NCBI GenBank assembly: GCA_002197995.1
Contig: NGZR01000007.1
Location: forward strand, 20,399 to 84,398
DNA: 64,000 bases
Direction: 5' to 3'
From: Gaeumannomyces sp. JS-464
Taxonomy: Eukaryota > Ascomycota > Sordariomycetes > Magnaporthales > Magnaporthaceae
The notes under the pieces are model-generated. The model had not been told where the DNA came from, did no database searches, and saw only the letters and a program-made list of their open reading frames with translations. Shown here in pieces: positions 31,900-45,040 of this stretch (position 1 is its first letter; each line of letters starts with the position of its first letter). The translations under genes and the position numbers were made by a program.

Positions 31900-32900
31900 T
31901 TTCCTTTTTTAAAAGTCGGTTTTTCGATCTTTTTTTATTTGTTTAAATAGCTATGCGGTGCCGCAGTTTTTTTTAACTTTATTTAAAAGTGTTTATATAG
32001 TTTAATAAGCTCCGTTATTTGTATTTCCACTGCTAAGGCATGTTTTTTTACCTTAGGTTTTTTATACGTTATAAGCGTAAACCCGTAATTCGTATAAAAC
32101 GGTATAATTCCTATGCTTTTATAAATTAAACTGTTATAAGCGAATTAAGCTATGGGAAATAGTTATACCTAATCGTTTTATTTATAATTAACGTAATAAC
32201 GTAAATATTGCTTTATAGTTTAGTTTATCCGCTTCGTTTATTTATTTGTTTAAAAGTGGTAAACCGTAAATAAGGAATGCTCGGCTTTTAGCAAAGCCGT
32301 AAGCCTTTTTTAAAACTTATTTGTAAATAGCTTATTTTTATCCGTAATTAAACGGTTCGACGTGTCGTATTCCGCTATTACATGCTTAATAAAAACATAC
32401 GTTAATTTAGTAGCGTTATTGCTTTTTTTATACGGTAAAAACAAAGCGTATTTGGTAAACTTATCCATTACTATTAATATATTATCGTATTTTGCTTTAA
32501 TTATCGGTTTTTTAAATTGGGGAAATTTAATAACGAAATTTATAATAACTTTTTACCATATTCCGTCCGGTATTAGTAAGGGTTGTAATAACTTATACGG
32601 TTTATACTTATTAGTTTTGTTTTTAACATAATTTTCGTAATTTTTTATTGCGTTTTATATTTCGGCTCGAGTTTTTGCGAACCTGTAATATTATTATAAC
32701 CGTTTCCACGTTTTTTTTTACGCTTTAATAACCGTATACCGGCTGGTTATAAATTTGTTAAATTTTTTTTAAGGTTTAAACTTTTCCTTACCGGACCGTT
32801 TTAGCGAATATTTTTTATGCCGGAATTAAAAATCCGTTTGGTTTTTCCGTTAAAATTACTCGTATTTCTTTAAGTATTACGATTTAATAGTCCGGTTATC
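31900..32900 (-). pseudogene. A1 integrase (degraded)
   Basis: Near 32480-32330 the minus strand reads VMDKFTKYALFLPYKK, TYVFIKHVIAEY and RLITDKN. This corresponds to the gypsy integrase core D(R/K)FTKxALFxP...DRG, with D-K replacing D-R-G. The open frame on the opposite strand at 32362-32631 is a shadow of it. Confidence 0.7.
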
Positions 32901-33579
32901 AGCTTAAAGCGTCCGCCCGGCCGTTTTTCGACCTTTTTCGATATTTAATCCGGATATCGTAATTTTGTAAAAACTCGTTTTAACGGATTTATCGCTTGTT
33001 TAGGTTTTTGCTTATAATAAAATATGTTAAGTTTTTATAATCCGTATATATTATAATTTAATGTTTTGTTTTATGAAAATATAACCGCCATTTTTCAAAT
33101 GCTTAAACTATTGTTAAAAGTTTTATATCGTAAATTTGGTAATTTAACTTAGCTTCGTTTAATTTTTGCGAAAAAAACGCATAAAAATGCAACCGTTTTT
33201 AATCGTTTCGCTGTCCGAGTTAGCCGCCGATCGCGTAATTCGACGTATTAGTTTTAACTTCGAAAGGTTTTTTTAAATTTGGAAATATTAATATTAGTTT
33301 TTTTAATATAGCGTTTCGTAATTGCTTAAAAGCTTTTTATTTTTATTTTCCCTAATAAAACTGGTGGTTGTTTTTAATAAAGTTCGTAAATAATATAGCG
33401 ATTTTATTATAACTACGAATAAACCGTTTGTAAAAGTTTAAAAACCTTAAAAACCCTCGTACTTTTATAACGTTTTTAAATATAAGCCATTTTTTAACTT
33501 TTTCGACTTTTTTAAAGTTTATGCAAACTTATCCAAATATAACCACGAATTTTAAAAAAGCAACTTTTTGCGAGTATTA

Positions 33580-34070
33580 TTCGCACTTTTTTAGTTTAAT
33601 AAAAAGCTTCGCGTTAAGCAGCTTTTAAAACACTTTATATATATGCTGCTTATGCTTTTTTATCGTTTTTAATAAAATTAAAATATCGTCCAAATACGCG
33701 AAAACGAAAACGTTAAAATATTCGCGCAATATATGGTTAATTATTTTTTAAAATGTGGTTAATGTATTAATAAGCTCGAAAGTTATTATTAAAAATTCGT
33801 AGCATTTAAGTTTTATTTTAAAAGTTGTAAACCATTTTTAGCCCTTTTTAATCCGTATTAAACTATAAGTTTTTCGTAAATTTAAAACCGTAAAATATTA
33901 GGCTTTACCGAGCTTATCGCGCAATTCGTCGATAAAAGGCAAAAAATATCGATTTTTAATCGTAACCTTGTTTAACGAGCGGTAATTAATGCATATTCGC
34001 TCCGTCCTGTTTTTTTTCTTTTTTATAAAATTTCGTATCCTATTAAAAAGTCGAAAGGTTTAATATATCC
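33580..34070 (-). pseudogene. A1 reverse transcriptase (degraded)
   Basis: [20 protein letters not shown] near 34000 and VFAYLDDILILLK near 33710-33675 give the two standard RT boxes, the second with both catalytic Asp residues preserved. Stops between them inactivate it. Confidence 0.8.
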
Positions 34071-34532
34071 CTTTCGTAGGTTTTTTTCCAGCTGTTTTTT
34101 TTAACACTTTTTATTATTAAAGGTTAAACTGGTATAGCTTTAATATTTAAGCTATATGCTTAGTTTAAATTTAATTTTAAAATTAAACGGTTTATATTTA
34201 AAAAGCACCGTTTTTAGGTTTTTTTAAACAGTTTTTCGTATTTATAGTATTTTTCCGAAATATTCGCGAGCTGTTTTTTAATATTAATTTAGTTATTTTA
34301 ATCGCTTTCCATTTTAAATAATCGTGTATTTGTTAATGCTAAATGTAAAAGTGGATTGCTAAATTTTATTACCGTTGTAATTTCTTTTCGTTGCTTTTTA
34401 CGTTTACGATTTAAAGTTCGTAATTTATAAACCGTTTTAATTGCTTATAATTTCCTTTATTAAATTTAGCCGTTAGTTTAATTTATCCGCGGGTTATTTT
34501 TTTAAGCTAAAAGATTTTAAAAATAACATTTT

Positions 34533-34768
34533 TGTTAATCCACGTAATTTAGCGCGTGCATCCAAAAAAGGCCCACGCCTCGTAAAGCCGCAAGCTTACG
34601 GGCCGTGCGCTCCCACGAGCTTATAAAAAGGGATTTTATAATCCCCTTTTTGTAACTAAATTCCTACACGGACATGCATTACTACAAACACTAATTTAAA
34701 ATTTATAAATCTTTGTTTTTTCCTTTTAGGAAATCTCCGTGCCTATAAAAGTACCACTCCTACTAACA
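34533..34768 (+). repeat. 5' LTR of E (236 bp)
   Basis: It contains CCACGCCTCGTAAAGCCGC and a short ATAAAAAGGGATTTTATAATC dyad, matching 41867-42103 closely. Confidence 0.9.
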
Positions 34769-35300
34769 TTAATTAATATTGCTTAAAAAAGCAACATAAA
34801 CAGCAAAGTAAAGGATTTAAACGTTTAATACCTTTTTTAAAAAAGCGATTGGGTTAACGTAAAAGTTTAGGAGCAAAGGAATCGAATTTCACTGCTCGGT
34901 AACGCGTTATACGGGAGTCGATCACGCATTAAAAGCACCTTTTTATTGCAAACGATTAAACCTTTGTTTGTAAAATCTAAATAATTGTAAAAAAGGCGTT
35001 ACGTGATCCCCTTAAGCACCTTTTTGCGTTAAGCGACTGGACTTTTAAATCGATCACCCAAACGATATTGCTCGTCACTTACCCCCCCCCCCTCCCACCG
35101 ATAACATATCCGACACCTCGGAATAACAAACGGCAAAAAAGCTTAATAATAAGCAAAAAATGATTACAAAAAGCGCATTAGCGACATTCGACCTCCTTAA
35201 ATCCCTCGCAAAAAACATCGATATGCCTTTCCTATTAAAACCATTATACAATTTCGAAAAATCACCAAACCAGGCTTTTATCGCTCGCCGGAACGCATAA

Positions 35301-36420
35301 ATGCTTAAAACATTGCTTTTTTACGATAACACATATAGCGATAACCTTTTAAACGACGTACTTAAAAATTACGCGGGGTGGGAAACAAAGCATTTCGACG
35401 ACCTTAATTTACGAATTACCCGCGTTTTTAAAAAGCATTTGGAAAATTATAGGATTCCCGTACCCGGCTTACCAAAAGGAAAGCTTAGCGAAAAAATTAT
35501 GCAAGTTATGCAATAGGAGTTAATTTTTAGGATAACAACTTTTTATTATAGGATTACACCTTTTGCTTCCAAAATCGCATAACCTTTTAAAAGCTAATCC
35601 CCCGATTACTGTTACAAATGCTTTCGGAATAATGCAACCCGCCATTTCGTTAGCGAAGCTTACCGCCGAATAATAAACTAGCGGAAATGAAATCCAAAAA
35701 TCGCCAAAACGCTAAACCAAAGCTTTATTTCGTTTTTATCGACACTTTTTTACCTTTTCCATAAATAAAATCCCAAAGCCCCCCACTTTTTTTTTATTAA
35801 AAATTACCGTTCCCGAAAGCGCACCGATCCTTTAAACAACCAAACCACCGCTTTTATACCCTTTATAACCCCTTTTCTTACCTAAAACCGCACCGATCCC
35901 CTAAGCAACCAATTTTCAACTTTAACGAACATTTAACCAACGCATATATAAAGGTCCTATTATAAGCAATACATAAAGCAAAAAATCGTGGGAAAACCAT
36001 TTAACCGATTAAGAAATTACAAAATATAAAAACACTACGTCCCCGATATAAAACCCCGGCGTTTACGAAATTACTATACAAACAACTTCCTTTTAAAAAG
36101 GTGCCTAACGTCGCTGTTGATAAAAGCTTAATAAAAGCATTCCAAAACGCGTGGGATAAAAAGTACAGTTATTCCGGTAATCCATACGATATCCTAAACG
36201 ATAAGATTTTATTTTTCGCAACCACATGCGAAACCCTCGAAATACCCTTTTCACAGCTCCATGCGATTTTTCTCCAAGCATTTTAAAGCAAAACAAAGCA
36301 GTGGTACACCCGGTATATCGGGTATAGCCTTACCTTCCGAAAGATTTATATAATTTTTAAAGCGCATTTCGACACCGAAGTTAACCGATTACTATACTAT
36401 ATAAACTAAAGCTCGATTAC
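35301..36420 (+). pseudogene. Copia E gag (degraded)
   Basis: At 36101-36286: VDKSLIKAFQNAWDKKYSYS followed by PYDILNDKILFFATTCETL. This matches the fungal copia gag pattern (DxLIxAWDxKxxYxG...YDxLDxKLxxFxxTC). An upstream open piece at 35301-35516 (KNYAGWETKHFDDLNLRI) is probably the N-terminal part. Confidence 0.7.
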
Positions 36421-37499
36421 TTTTTAAATAATCCGTTTAAAAATCGCTAACGCAAACAAATTTAATATAAAAATTTTGCAAACTTTTTTGGATACATTGC
36501 AAAACTGCTAACGCGCTTTTAAACCCTTTTATTAAAACGAAAACCAGCTAATTACGAGCATTTTAAAAGCAATTTAAAGCGTGTCGGAGTTTAAAACCGT
36601 CCTTATAAATCCCAAAAGGACTTTTAAAAGCCTATTTTCCCAATTTAAAAGCATAATGCGAATGGAAGAAAACGTACGACCCCCGGCATTTATTTTGTAA
36701 AACGGAAATTTAAAAATCATAAAAATTACAAAAGGGATAATAAAAGTTAAAACCGAGCATATAAACCTAAATCCTTCCGATTAAGCCCTTATCCACGCTT
36801 ATACATACGCGGTTGCTAAATTTGCAAAAAGCCGGATTGCAAATCGATACGCCACTTTTTTAAAAATAACAACGATTTAAAAAGCAATGGAAAGCATAAA
36901 GAAAAGCATAAAACAAACCACGCAAAAAGTACACCCAATTCCTCGCATTAGTAAAGCCCGAAAGCACCGATAAAAAGGAACAGCCATTTTTTAATTTTAA
37001 CGATTAAAAAACAAAAGAAAAGGAGGATTATAAAAGCAGCTATTTTATAACTTCCGCTACGGCCGCGTACTTAATTAAAAAGGCTTTTACTTACCGCATT
37101 TATAAGCGTTAAAATTTGGGATTTGGTAAGCTTTATTCCTATATTTTTGCAAATTAAATACTGGTTTAACATAAAATTCGAAGCATTAAGCAATAGCAAA
37201 GGATTTTTCCGAATATAAGTGCAGTAATAACCTTTACGGCCGGAAAGGATTAAATCCACGCATTTTAACGCCATAAGCCAAATCTCGTCGTTAATATAAA
37301 CAGGCATAAAAAACGCGTGATTTTCGGATTAGGAAAAGCTATTTCCAACACTAAAAAATCACTATTCCGACCCTAATCGGCCAAATCACGTTTTTTATAA
37401 TTCCAACTCCGACCTTTTTCCTACTATGCTTTGCAAATATAAATGCATTACACGTTTACCTAAATAATACGCGTAACGAGCTTATAAAAAACGACGGTA

Positions 37500-38640
37500 C
37501 GCGCGTCCCGATTATAAAAAGGCACGGCCACCTTTAGTTTTTTTTAACGACGTTACCTACGTTACAACGGCAATTAGCTTTATAACGAAAACAAAAATCG
37601 CGAAAGCAGTTTTTTTTACGAAAGTTAAATTAAAGCGCGTGCATAAGCGCTTTAAACACCCATTTATCGATAAACTTTGGAACGTTTTAAAGCGTGCAAA
37701 GCACGAGGCTAATCGCAGCGCTTTCGCAATAATTAACCGAATGTGCCATTTTTGTTAAAAAAAAAAAGGTTTTACATTATAACGCTTTCGATTTAAACTC
37801 CAAAACGATATCGATTTTAATTACGAAATAATTACAAACGTATTTTACATCGATTATAAGCCAGTTTTTTACATAATCGATACGAGCATAGCTTTTAATA
37901 CTACAGCGCTTTTTAAAAACATATCGGCAAAAAAAACGTAAAAAGCTTTTAAACGGTGCTAAATTAACGTTTATTTAAAGCCTTTTAACGTAATTTCTTA
38001 TAATACCGGTATTAATTTCGCCGCGAGCGAATTTTAAACGAAAGTAAAGCTTTTTAAAATTACTTATAGGCAGGTCCCAATTAAAACGCACTGGTTAATC
38101 GGCAAAATTAAAAAATATTACACCCTTTTACGCCGGGCTTTTAATATTATCCGATAAAAGTGCCTAACCATGCATTTCGAATCGGTGCTTTAAAAAGCAG
38201 TAAAAGCTGTAAATAACACGGCCGGCTCCAACGAACTTATCTTTACATTGCTCGTTTTTAAAGCAATGCTTTAAATTAATAACAAATCGCCACTTTTACA
38301 AACCCAGGTATAAAAAGCCGCTGCAATTAGGAAAGCTATAGCAAAAATCCGGATTTTACACGATAAGCGACGTATGCAAAAAGCACTGGCTATACGCAAC
38401 GAACCGAACATAAAACGGGTATTTCCAAGCTTTTTGGCTTTAAAAAGCAAGGTTTTAGTATTCCGGGAAAAAAACGGATAGCAAGGCCCGTATAAAGTCC
38501 TATTTACAATAAACACGTTAATTACGGTAAAAACGATTAACGGTAACGCGACTTTTAAAAGCACGGTAGTTAAACCTTATTATAAAGCAAAAAAATTTAT
38601 CGTGCAAAAATTTAAAAAGCAGTTAGCACCTTTCGAATAC
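37500..38640 (+). pseudogene. Copia E integrase, C-terminal part (degraded)
   Basis: Reads KAIAKIRILHDKRRMQKALA, IRNEPNIKRVFPSF, VLVFREKNG, QGPYKVLFTI and STVVKPYY near 38300-38590. The pattern REKxGxxGPYxLL...STVVKPYY is characteristic of fungal copia integrases. The minus-strand 97-codon frame over it is a shadow. Confidence 0.75.
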
Positions 38641-39059
38641 CCTAAGCCCGAACAGCTAAAACGCCGAAAAAAACCCCGAAAAAAAAGGCCGTAAAATAGT
38701 AAAACAAAAAGCCTTAAAATTAAACAGCCATTTTATTTAAAATTACGGTATTACCCAAAGTTCCTAACAAACGAAATCGCCTTCGCAAAAACGCACAACC
38801 AACAGTTGCAATAAAACGAAGCTTTTAACAAACGCACACGACGTTTTTAAACGCTAAGGAGCATTAATTTTACCAATTAGCGATCCGACTTAAACAAAAA
38901 GGCAAAATTACAGCTTTCGGTTTACCATTTAAGCAATTAACCCAATAAAAACTAAACGCATTTATCGGCGCTAAAATGATTAAGCTAATTACTAGTAAAA
39001 CACCCGACGGAGCCACGATTTTTGGATTACGAATTATAAACAAAGTAAAAAGGCAAACT

Positions 39060-40440
39060 TTAAAACCTTTTAAAAAATCGAAACTCGTAGCTATAAAATA
39101 TAACGACGAAAAAAATATAACATTTTTACGTAATTTCCCACGATTATAAAATGCAACTAACGATTAATCCTAACGATCGCACCATCGCTTACGCCTATAA
39201 AGTTTAGTTTAATAATTCGAAATATTAGCTAAACGTATACTTAATCGGAATTAAAGTTGCAAAAAAACGTTTTCCTACGCTTACTTAAAAAATTATCAGC
39301 ATGGTTTAAACCGGGCACGTTGCTTAAAATGATTAAACCTTTTTACGAAATCGCGAAATTAGGCTTGCACTAGTTCGTTACCTACCAAAAGCATTATAAA
39401 AAACGCTTAAATTGCTAAACGTCGAATTACGATCTTTACTTGCTTATTTTAAAAGCGGACAAAGCTTTGGGATTGTAAGCATGCAAATAAACGACATTTT
39501 AAATCTTGGAAATCCGGACTTTTTAATAAAAGAAAAATTAGCGATTTAAAAAGCAAACTTTCGTGCAAAACCGAAATCGATTTTTAAGCCCGGAAACGAA
39601 GCCGACTTTAACGGGTGCAAAATCCTAATAAAAATTATAAGCTCGAAATTTAACAAAAAAAACAAAATAAAAAGCTCGAATTAATAAAAACTGATTTAAA
39701 AAGCTTAAGTTATAAATATATCGTTTAAAAAGCTCGAAACGCATATATTAGTTCCATATGCCAACCGGAAACCGCATTTAACTATTCCGTAACGGCGCAA
39801 ACTAAAAACCCGGGATAAAAAAACGTGGTTAAGCTAAATAAAAAAATTAAATGGCAAATCGATAACACTTAAAAAAGGCTAAAATACGTTTTATTAAATT
39901 TGCAAAAAACCAACCTTTACGTTTTCGTAAACGGATTATTCGTAAACAATTTAAATTTAAATTTACAAATCGGGTTCGTAATTATATTAAGTAATAAAAA
40001 TCCGACGATTAAAAAACCAACTTCCAATTAATCGGAAACATTTTGCATTAAACGTTAGTTAAATGCAAAAAGGTTACGAAAAGCGTTTTCGCAAATGAAA
40101 TTTACGAAATAGTTAACGGGTTTAATATAACCTATGTTTTTAATTTAACGCTCGTAACGATTTTTAAAAAGCTAAACCAAAAAGCCCCGAAATTAATAAT
40201 TTGCACCGATAGCTTTTCGCTATATTAATACTTTCTACAATTAAGCATAACAGCGGAAAAAAAGCTTATAATCGATATTATAGCACTTAAAAAATTCTAC
40301 GAAAACCGCGAAATCGACGAAATCCGCTAAATCGCAGGATTAAATAATCCGGCAAACGCGATAACCAAAAATCAGCTAAATAAAGCTTTGGAAAATTTAA
40401 TTATAAGCAATACGATAACGGTACGAATCGAAAGTTAAGT
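39060..40440 (+). pseudogene. Copia E reverse transcriptase and RNase H (degraded)
   Basis: The RT box is IVSMQINDILNLGNPDFL near 39475, followed by KANFRAKPKSIF and ADFNGCKIL. In the family it is MQTDDTL, so the first Asp is Asn. RNase H follows with AYISSICQPETAFNYSVTAQ near 39745. Numerous TAA codons. Confidence 0.8.
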
Positions 40441-41866
40441 AAAACGCGAAAAACAATAAAAAAAAGCGAAGGAAAACGGTTAAAATCGATTTGTTATAAC
40501 TTAAAAATGGCTAACAATGTAATTAAAAAAAACGAAATTACTAAAACGCCAAAACAACTGGAAAACGATCCCATAAACGACCATCCTAAGCTTTAAGAAA
40601 AACCTTTACCATTGCCGAACACATTACCAGCTTATTTGTCGATATTACTAGCACTTTTATCCTTTTTTCCCTTTTCGGCCATTTTTTCGTCCTTATCCTC
40701 GTTATCGTTAAAAGCTCCAAATAAACTATCTTTTGCTTTTAAAAACGCCGCATCGAACATACGCTAAACGGCAACGCGGCCCGCCGCTTTCCGCTTAACA
40801 ACACTTATTTTAATAAAATTAGCGTTAACTTTACCGGCCTATTCCTCCTTTTTAAAAAGGATTATGCATTTGGTAATAATGCGCTATTTCGCGAAATTTT
40901 AAAAACAGCTAAAACACGGTTAACAAAGCATTAAAGCAATTAAATAAAGGATTAGCCATTATACCTTATTAATAATAATTTCGCGGAAATATTTAATTAT
41001 AAACTTTTTAGTTAAAACTATTGCGATTTTAAAACTACCGGTCGTTAACGCAAAAATTAGCAAACCAAAGCTTAAAAAATTATTTACATCGGTTAGCACG
41101 AATAACTAAAAGCATAAAACTAATAACGGTTATCGACCGGTTCGGTATTAAAGCACTTAATTTTATCGAATTTGCCGGCTAAAAGAAAATTAAAGCAATT
41201 TAAGCATAAAAACGATTTTTATTTGCCCTTTACAAAGCGCGGGCGAGTAAGGGATTTGCCTTTTCCCTTTTTGGCACAAATCTTTTTAACGCCACTATTT
41301 GGGACCGTTTTAACGCTAACTTAACCTTTTTTAACGGATTTGCCTTTGCTAGTTCCTTAAAGCGAATGGATATTATCGCGGTAATTAGTCGAGCAGTAAA
41401 ACAGTAAAGCAAAAATCGGCAAACAGGCAAGCAGGCAGCGGGGATATCGATATTTGTAATTGTAAAAATCAAATTCCAAATTACAACGATTAAAGCCTAC
41501 GGTTTTTAAAATATCCCAGGCCTTTTAAGTTATCCTTCCGATTTGCTCCTTTTTATTACACCAATTAGCACGCATACGGCCTAATAGATTTTTATTAAGT
41601 TTATTTATTGCTATTATGCGCATTTAATCCGGCATTACCTAATCCTATAAGCGTTTAACCAAACATTGCCCCACTTTTTATTATTCCTATTTACAATCCT
41701 TATTTACAATCTTTACTAATATTTAACACAATCCCTTTGCCTTTTTTTCCTTTGTTTTTAAAGCAGGTTACCAAATCCGGATTCCTTTGTTATTAGTATT
41801 GTGAAATCCCGGGATTTGGAAAACGAGCATTTACCGATGCACGCGTTTAAAAAAAAGAATTGCCAG

Positions 41867-42103
41867 TGTTAATCCACGTGATTTAACGCGTACATCCAAA
41901 AAAAAGCCCACGCTTCGTAAAGCCGCAAGCCCACGGGCCGTGCGCTTCCACGAGCCTATAAAAAGGGATTTTATAATCATTTTCCTATAATTAAATTCTT
42001 ACACGGATATGCATTATTACAAACACCAGTTCCAGATTTATAAATTTTTGTTTTTTCCTTTTAGGAGATTTCCGTGCTTATAGGAGTACCACTTTTACTA
42101 ACA
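41867..42103 (+). repeat. 3' LTR of E (237 bp)
   Basis: It begins TGTTAATCCACGTGATTT and ends CTTTTACTAACA. It is followed by ATTTC, the right-hand target-site duplication. Confidence 0.9.
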
Positions 42104-42699
42104 ATTTCCCTTTTTTATATTTAGCTTATCTAATATAATAGTAACGTTTTTCTTATTTTAAATGCATAATGTTATTAATTGTATTTTTCGGTCGATTTAT
42201 CCTTTATTATAAACGATAGGTATTTTTTCGACCGTTTTTAATTAATACGGTTAATATTTTCGTTTTATAAAATTTTATACCGTTTAACCGTTTATAGCGA
42301 TACGTAATCGTTTTATATTTCGCAATCGATTATTATTTTAACCTTTTTCCTTTAATATTTTATTTAAAAAGTTAATAGGTTGTACGGTTAATTCGATTTT
42401 ATTATTGCGAAGGTTTTTACCGGTTTTTATTTTTTTTATTTCGTGCTTTCCGTTCGGGCGGTTTTTTAGTTTTTTAATAAAAGGAATGAATGCCGTACGT
42501 TCGTCTTTTTATCCGGGTTAAACGGCACGTACGCTCGCATAATCCCCTAATGCTAAACTTCCGCTTTTTATGCTATATGTTTTTTTGCATTCCGTAATTT
42601 TACATTTCTTTTAATCGAGCGTTTTAATAAACATAATATCGGGTACCGCTCGTTAAGTTTAAAAATTGCAATAAATTTGCCAATACGGGCTGGTTTTTA

Positions 42700-44590
42700 C
42701 CGTAGCAATTGGAATGCTAAACGGGGTTTAATTTTAGGCTTATTTTTTAACTTTCGTAAGAAAAAATCGTATTTAAGCTTAGGTTATAAGTGGAATTTGC
42801 ACTTTTCGTGGATGCATTTTGCTTAAAACAAGTGTAAATGTTCGAAGTGTTTCATATTAACACTAGGGTAGCTTTCGGGTTTAACGCAGCCTTTTTTAGC
42901 TCGTTTATATCGTTAAACCGGTAATTAGCGTATTTAACTTCTTATTAATCGTTAAACCACGATAAAAGTTAACCGTTATTTCCGTCCGCCGAAATAGCGT
43001 AATATAACGGTTTATCGGGGTGTTTTTAAAATTTTAACGTTTTAAAAACACTTTAAAACATCGAAAAGCGTAAAAATGCGCTAAGTTTTTAATTTACCTG
43101 GCTTTTACGAATTATAAGTATAAAAGTTTTACCGTTCGTTACTTTTGCTCGTTTTTAAAACTCGGCCGTTTTAAGGTTTAGTTCGTTTTAGTTTATTTTA
43201 ACGTCGGTATCAGAATTTTTCGATTTTCGAAAAAGGTGTATTTAGCTTAAAAGCTTTTTTTAAGCTTTTCCTCTTTCCGAACCATTCGCTAAGGTTGCTC
43301 CCTTTTAAATTTTATAAAAAACGGCGTCGTTTTCCTTTTTTTAAATTCGTAAATCCGGAAATAACGCGTTACTCGTCCTCGTTATCGTATTCGAATTTCG
43401 TAGTTTTAATTATATAAACATTTCGAGGTTTTTAAAAATATTATCCGGTAACCTTTTTATTAAATTAATATATAGCATATAATTCGTTATAATAATTTAT
43501 TTAGTTAAACGCTAACTTAAAACATAGTTCTTTTTATGCCGAATTTTTTTGCGTTCGTTAAAAGTTAGCTATTTGCCGGTTATTATCCCGCTAAAAGCAA
43601 TTTGCTTTAATATGGCCGGTTTAGTTACATTTAAAACACTTCCCGTTTTTCGGGTTTTGCTTTTGCTTTTTTGCTGCTTTTATTACTAATAAACGGCTTT
43701 CGCATTAAAATTTATAAAGTTTAAATGCGTTTTGTAAGCCGTAATAAGTTACTACTTAGCTTTTTTTTAGTTAACTTTATTACTTTATGCCACATTTTTA
43801 AAACCATATCTTTTTTATTATTATTGTTTATATAATTTATCGCTAATACAAACCGCGTTTTAAACGTAATTCGTAAAAAACTCCGGGCAATTTTGCTTCG
43901 CGATTTTATCTTTTACATTTTCGCGCAATTCGTTATAAAAATGCAGCATTAACGTAGCGTTATTCCAGCTAAGCTTAATACTAATCCGTTAAAAGTTTGC
44001 GGCGTATTTAACTACAAGCTTTCGTTATTTAAAAACAAGCAGGTTTTTTTAGCGATTCGGGTTTCGTCGATTATTTTAAACACTTTTTTAACCTTTTTTC
44101 CAAAGGTTTCGAAATTAGCGAAAATAATTTTAATAATTTCCTAGCTTTTTTTATATTTTTTAAAATAATCGCTTTAAGTTGGTTAAAACCACTTTTTCAC
44201 TTTACCGTTTAACCTAATAGCAGCGTAAACAACCTTTTGTTTTTCGCTTACGAATTGCTATTCGTAAAACTTAAAATAGCTTTTGCATTCGGTAAAAAAC
44301 GTTTTAAGCTTACCGTTTTTCCCTTTCGTAAAAGTTTAAAAACGGGAATTTGTACGTTTAGATTGCGATAAGTGCTTTAAAAAACATTAACTTCGCAATA
44401 AATTGCTTTACTTTGGCTTAGCTTTTGGCGATTTCGTCGGTTATAATTTTAAAAAGGCTAGCCGTATTAGCGGCTTCGTTAAAATCGTACTTAACACCGT
44501 TAAAAGTAAAAACCGTAACCTTTTCCTTTTTAAGCTTTTTACTGCTGCTCGCTATAGCTGCATTGTCTTTTTCCTTTAACGAAATACTAA
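42700..44590 (-). pseudogene. A1 gag (degraded)
   Basis: It lies between the 5' LTR and the E insertion on the minus strand. A zinc knuckle at 43650-43606 reads KCFKCN-stop-TGHIKANC, with C, C, H, C all present and CAA turned into TAA. The region from 44560 to 43440 aligns with A0 gag and A2 gag. Confidence 0.75.
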
Positions 44591-44606
44591 ACAAAATTAG
44601 TTAAAA

Positions 44607-45035
44607 TGTTACAATTAAAGGTTTGCTTTTAAAATAAAGCACTTCGAAAGTGGAAAGGATAATATCGCTAATTTGGGTTTAAAAAAACACGTAACTTAAA
44701 AGGACAATTTAATTGCTTGCTTTAAAAAATGCTTAAAAGCTAACTTAAATTAATTAATGCCGAAGCTTTAATTAAAACTACTTAAAACAAAAAAAAAACT
44801 TATCCTTTTATATACACGCTTTTTTTGCTTTAGTGGTCCCCGGATTTGTAGCTTTATTTTTAGCTTACCACAAATTTACAAATCCCTTTTGGATTTATCG
44901 CTTTGCCTTTTTGGCTACCACAAATCCACAAATCCTTTTAAATTACGTAACTCCACGTGTTTTAATGCGGGGCAAGGGCGCCACTTAAAGCCCTTCCCGT
45001 CCTGCTGCCCTAAAGCCCGCATGCTGGTTGTAACA
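44607..45035 (-). repeat. 5' LTR of A1 (429 bp)
   Basis: It runs TGTTACAATTAAAGG...GCATGCTGGTTGTAACA on the plus strand. It is followed by the ACGGG duplication that also precedes the 3' LTR at 30010. Confidence 0.9.
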
Positions 45036-45040
45036 ACGGG

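Larger units (their letters stand above)
34533..42103 (+). mobile_element. Ty1/copia element E, inserted in A1
   Basis: LTRs 34533-34768 and 41867-42103, both starting TGTTAATCCACGT and ending ACTAACA. Flanking duplication ATTTT (34528-34532) and ATTTC (42104-42108) differs by one C-to-T change. It is 7.57 kb. Plus-strand order gag (36101), integrase C-terminus (38246-38640), RT (39090-39640), RNase H (39740-40440) is the copia order. RIP-degraded. Confidence 0.9.
30015..45035 (-). mobile_element. Family A gypsy element, copy A1 (complete, split by copia E)
   Basis: 5' LTR 44607-45035 and 3' LTR 30015-30437, with perfect duplication ACGGG at 30010-30014 and 45036-45040. Excluding E (34533-42103) it is about 7.45 kb. 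Minus-strand order: gag (44590-42700) with an intact zinc-knuckle pattern, RT (34070-33580), integrase (about 32900-31900), chromodomain (31685-31570), an antisense frame (30645-31080), a polypurine-like GGGGAAAACC before the 3' LTR. It is heavily RIPped. Confidence 0.9.

Noticed and set aside
32362..32631. 89-codon plus-strand frame with hydrophobic, membrane-like residues
   Set aside because: It is the antisense shadow of the A1 integrase, whose motifs read on the minus strand.
38271..38564. 97-codon minus-strand frame, membrane-like
   Set aside because: Shadow of the copia integrase C-terminus, which reads clearly on the plus strand.
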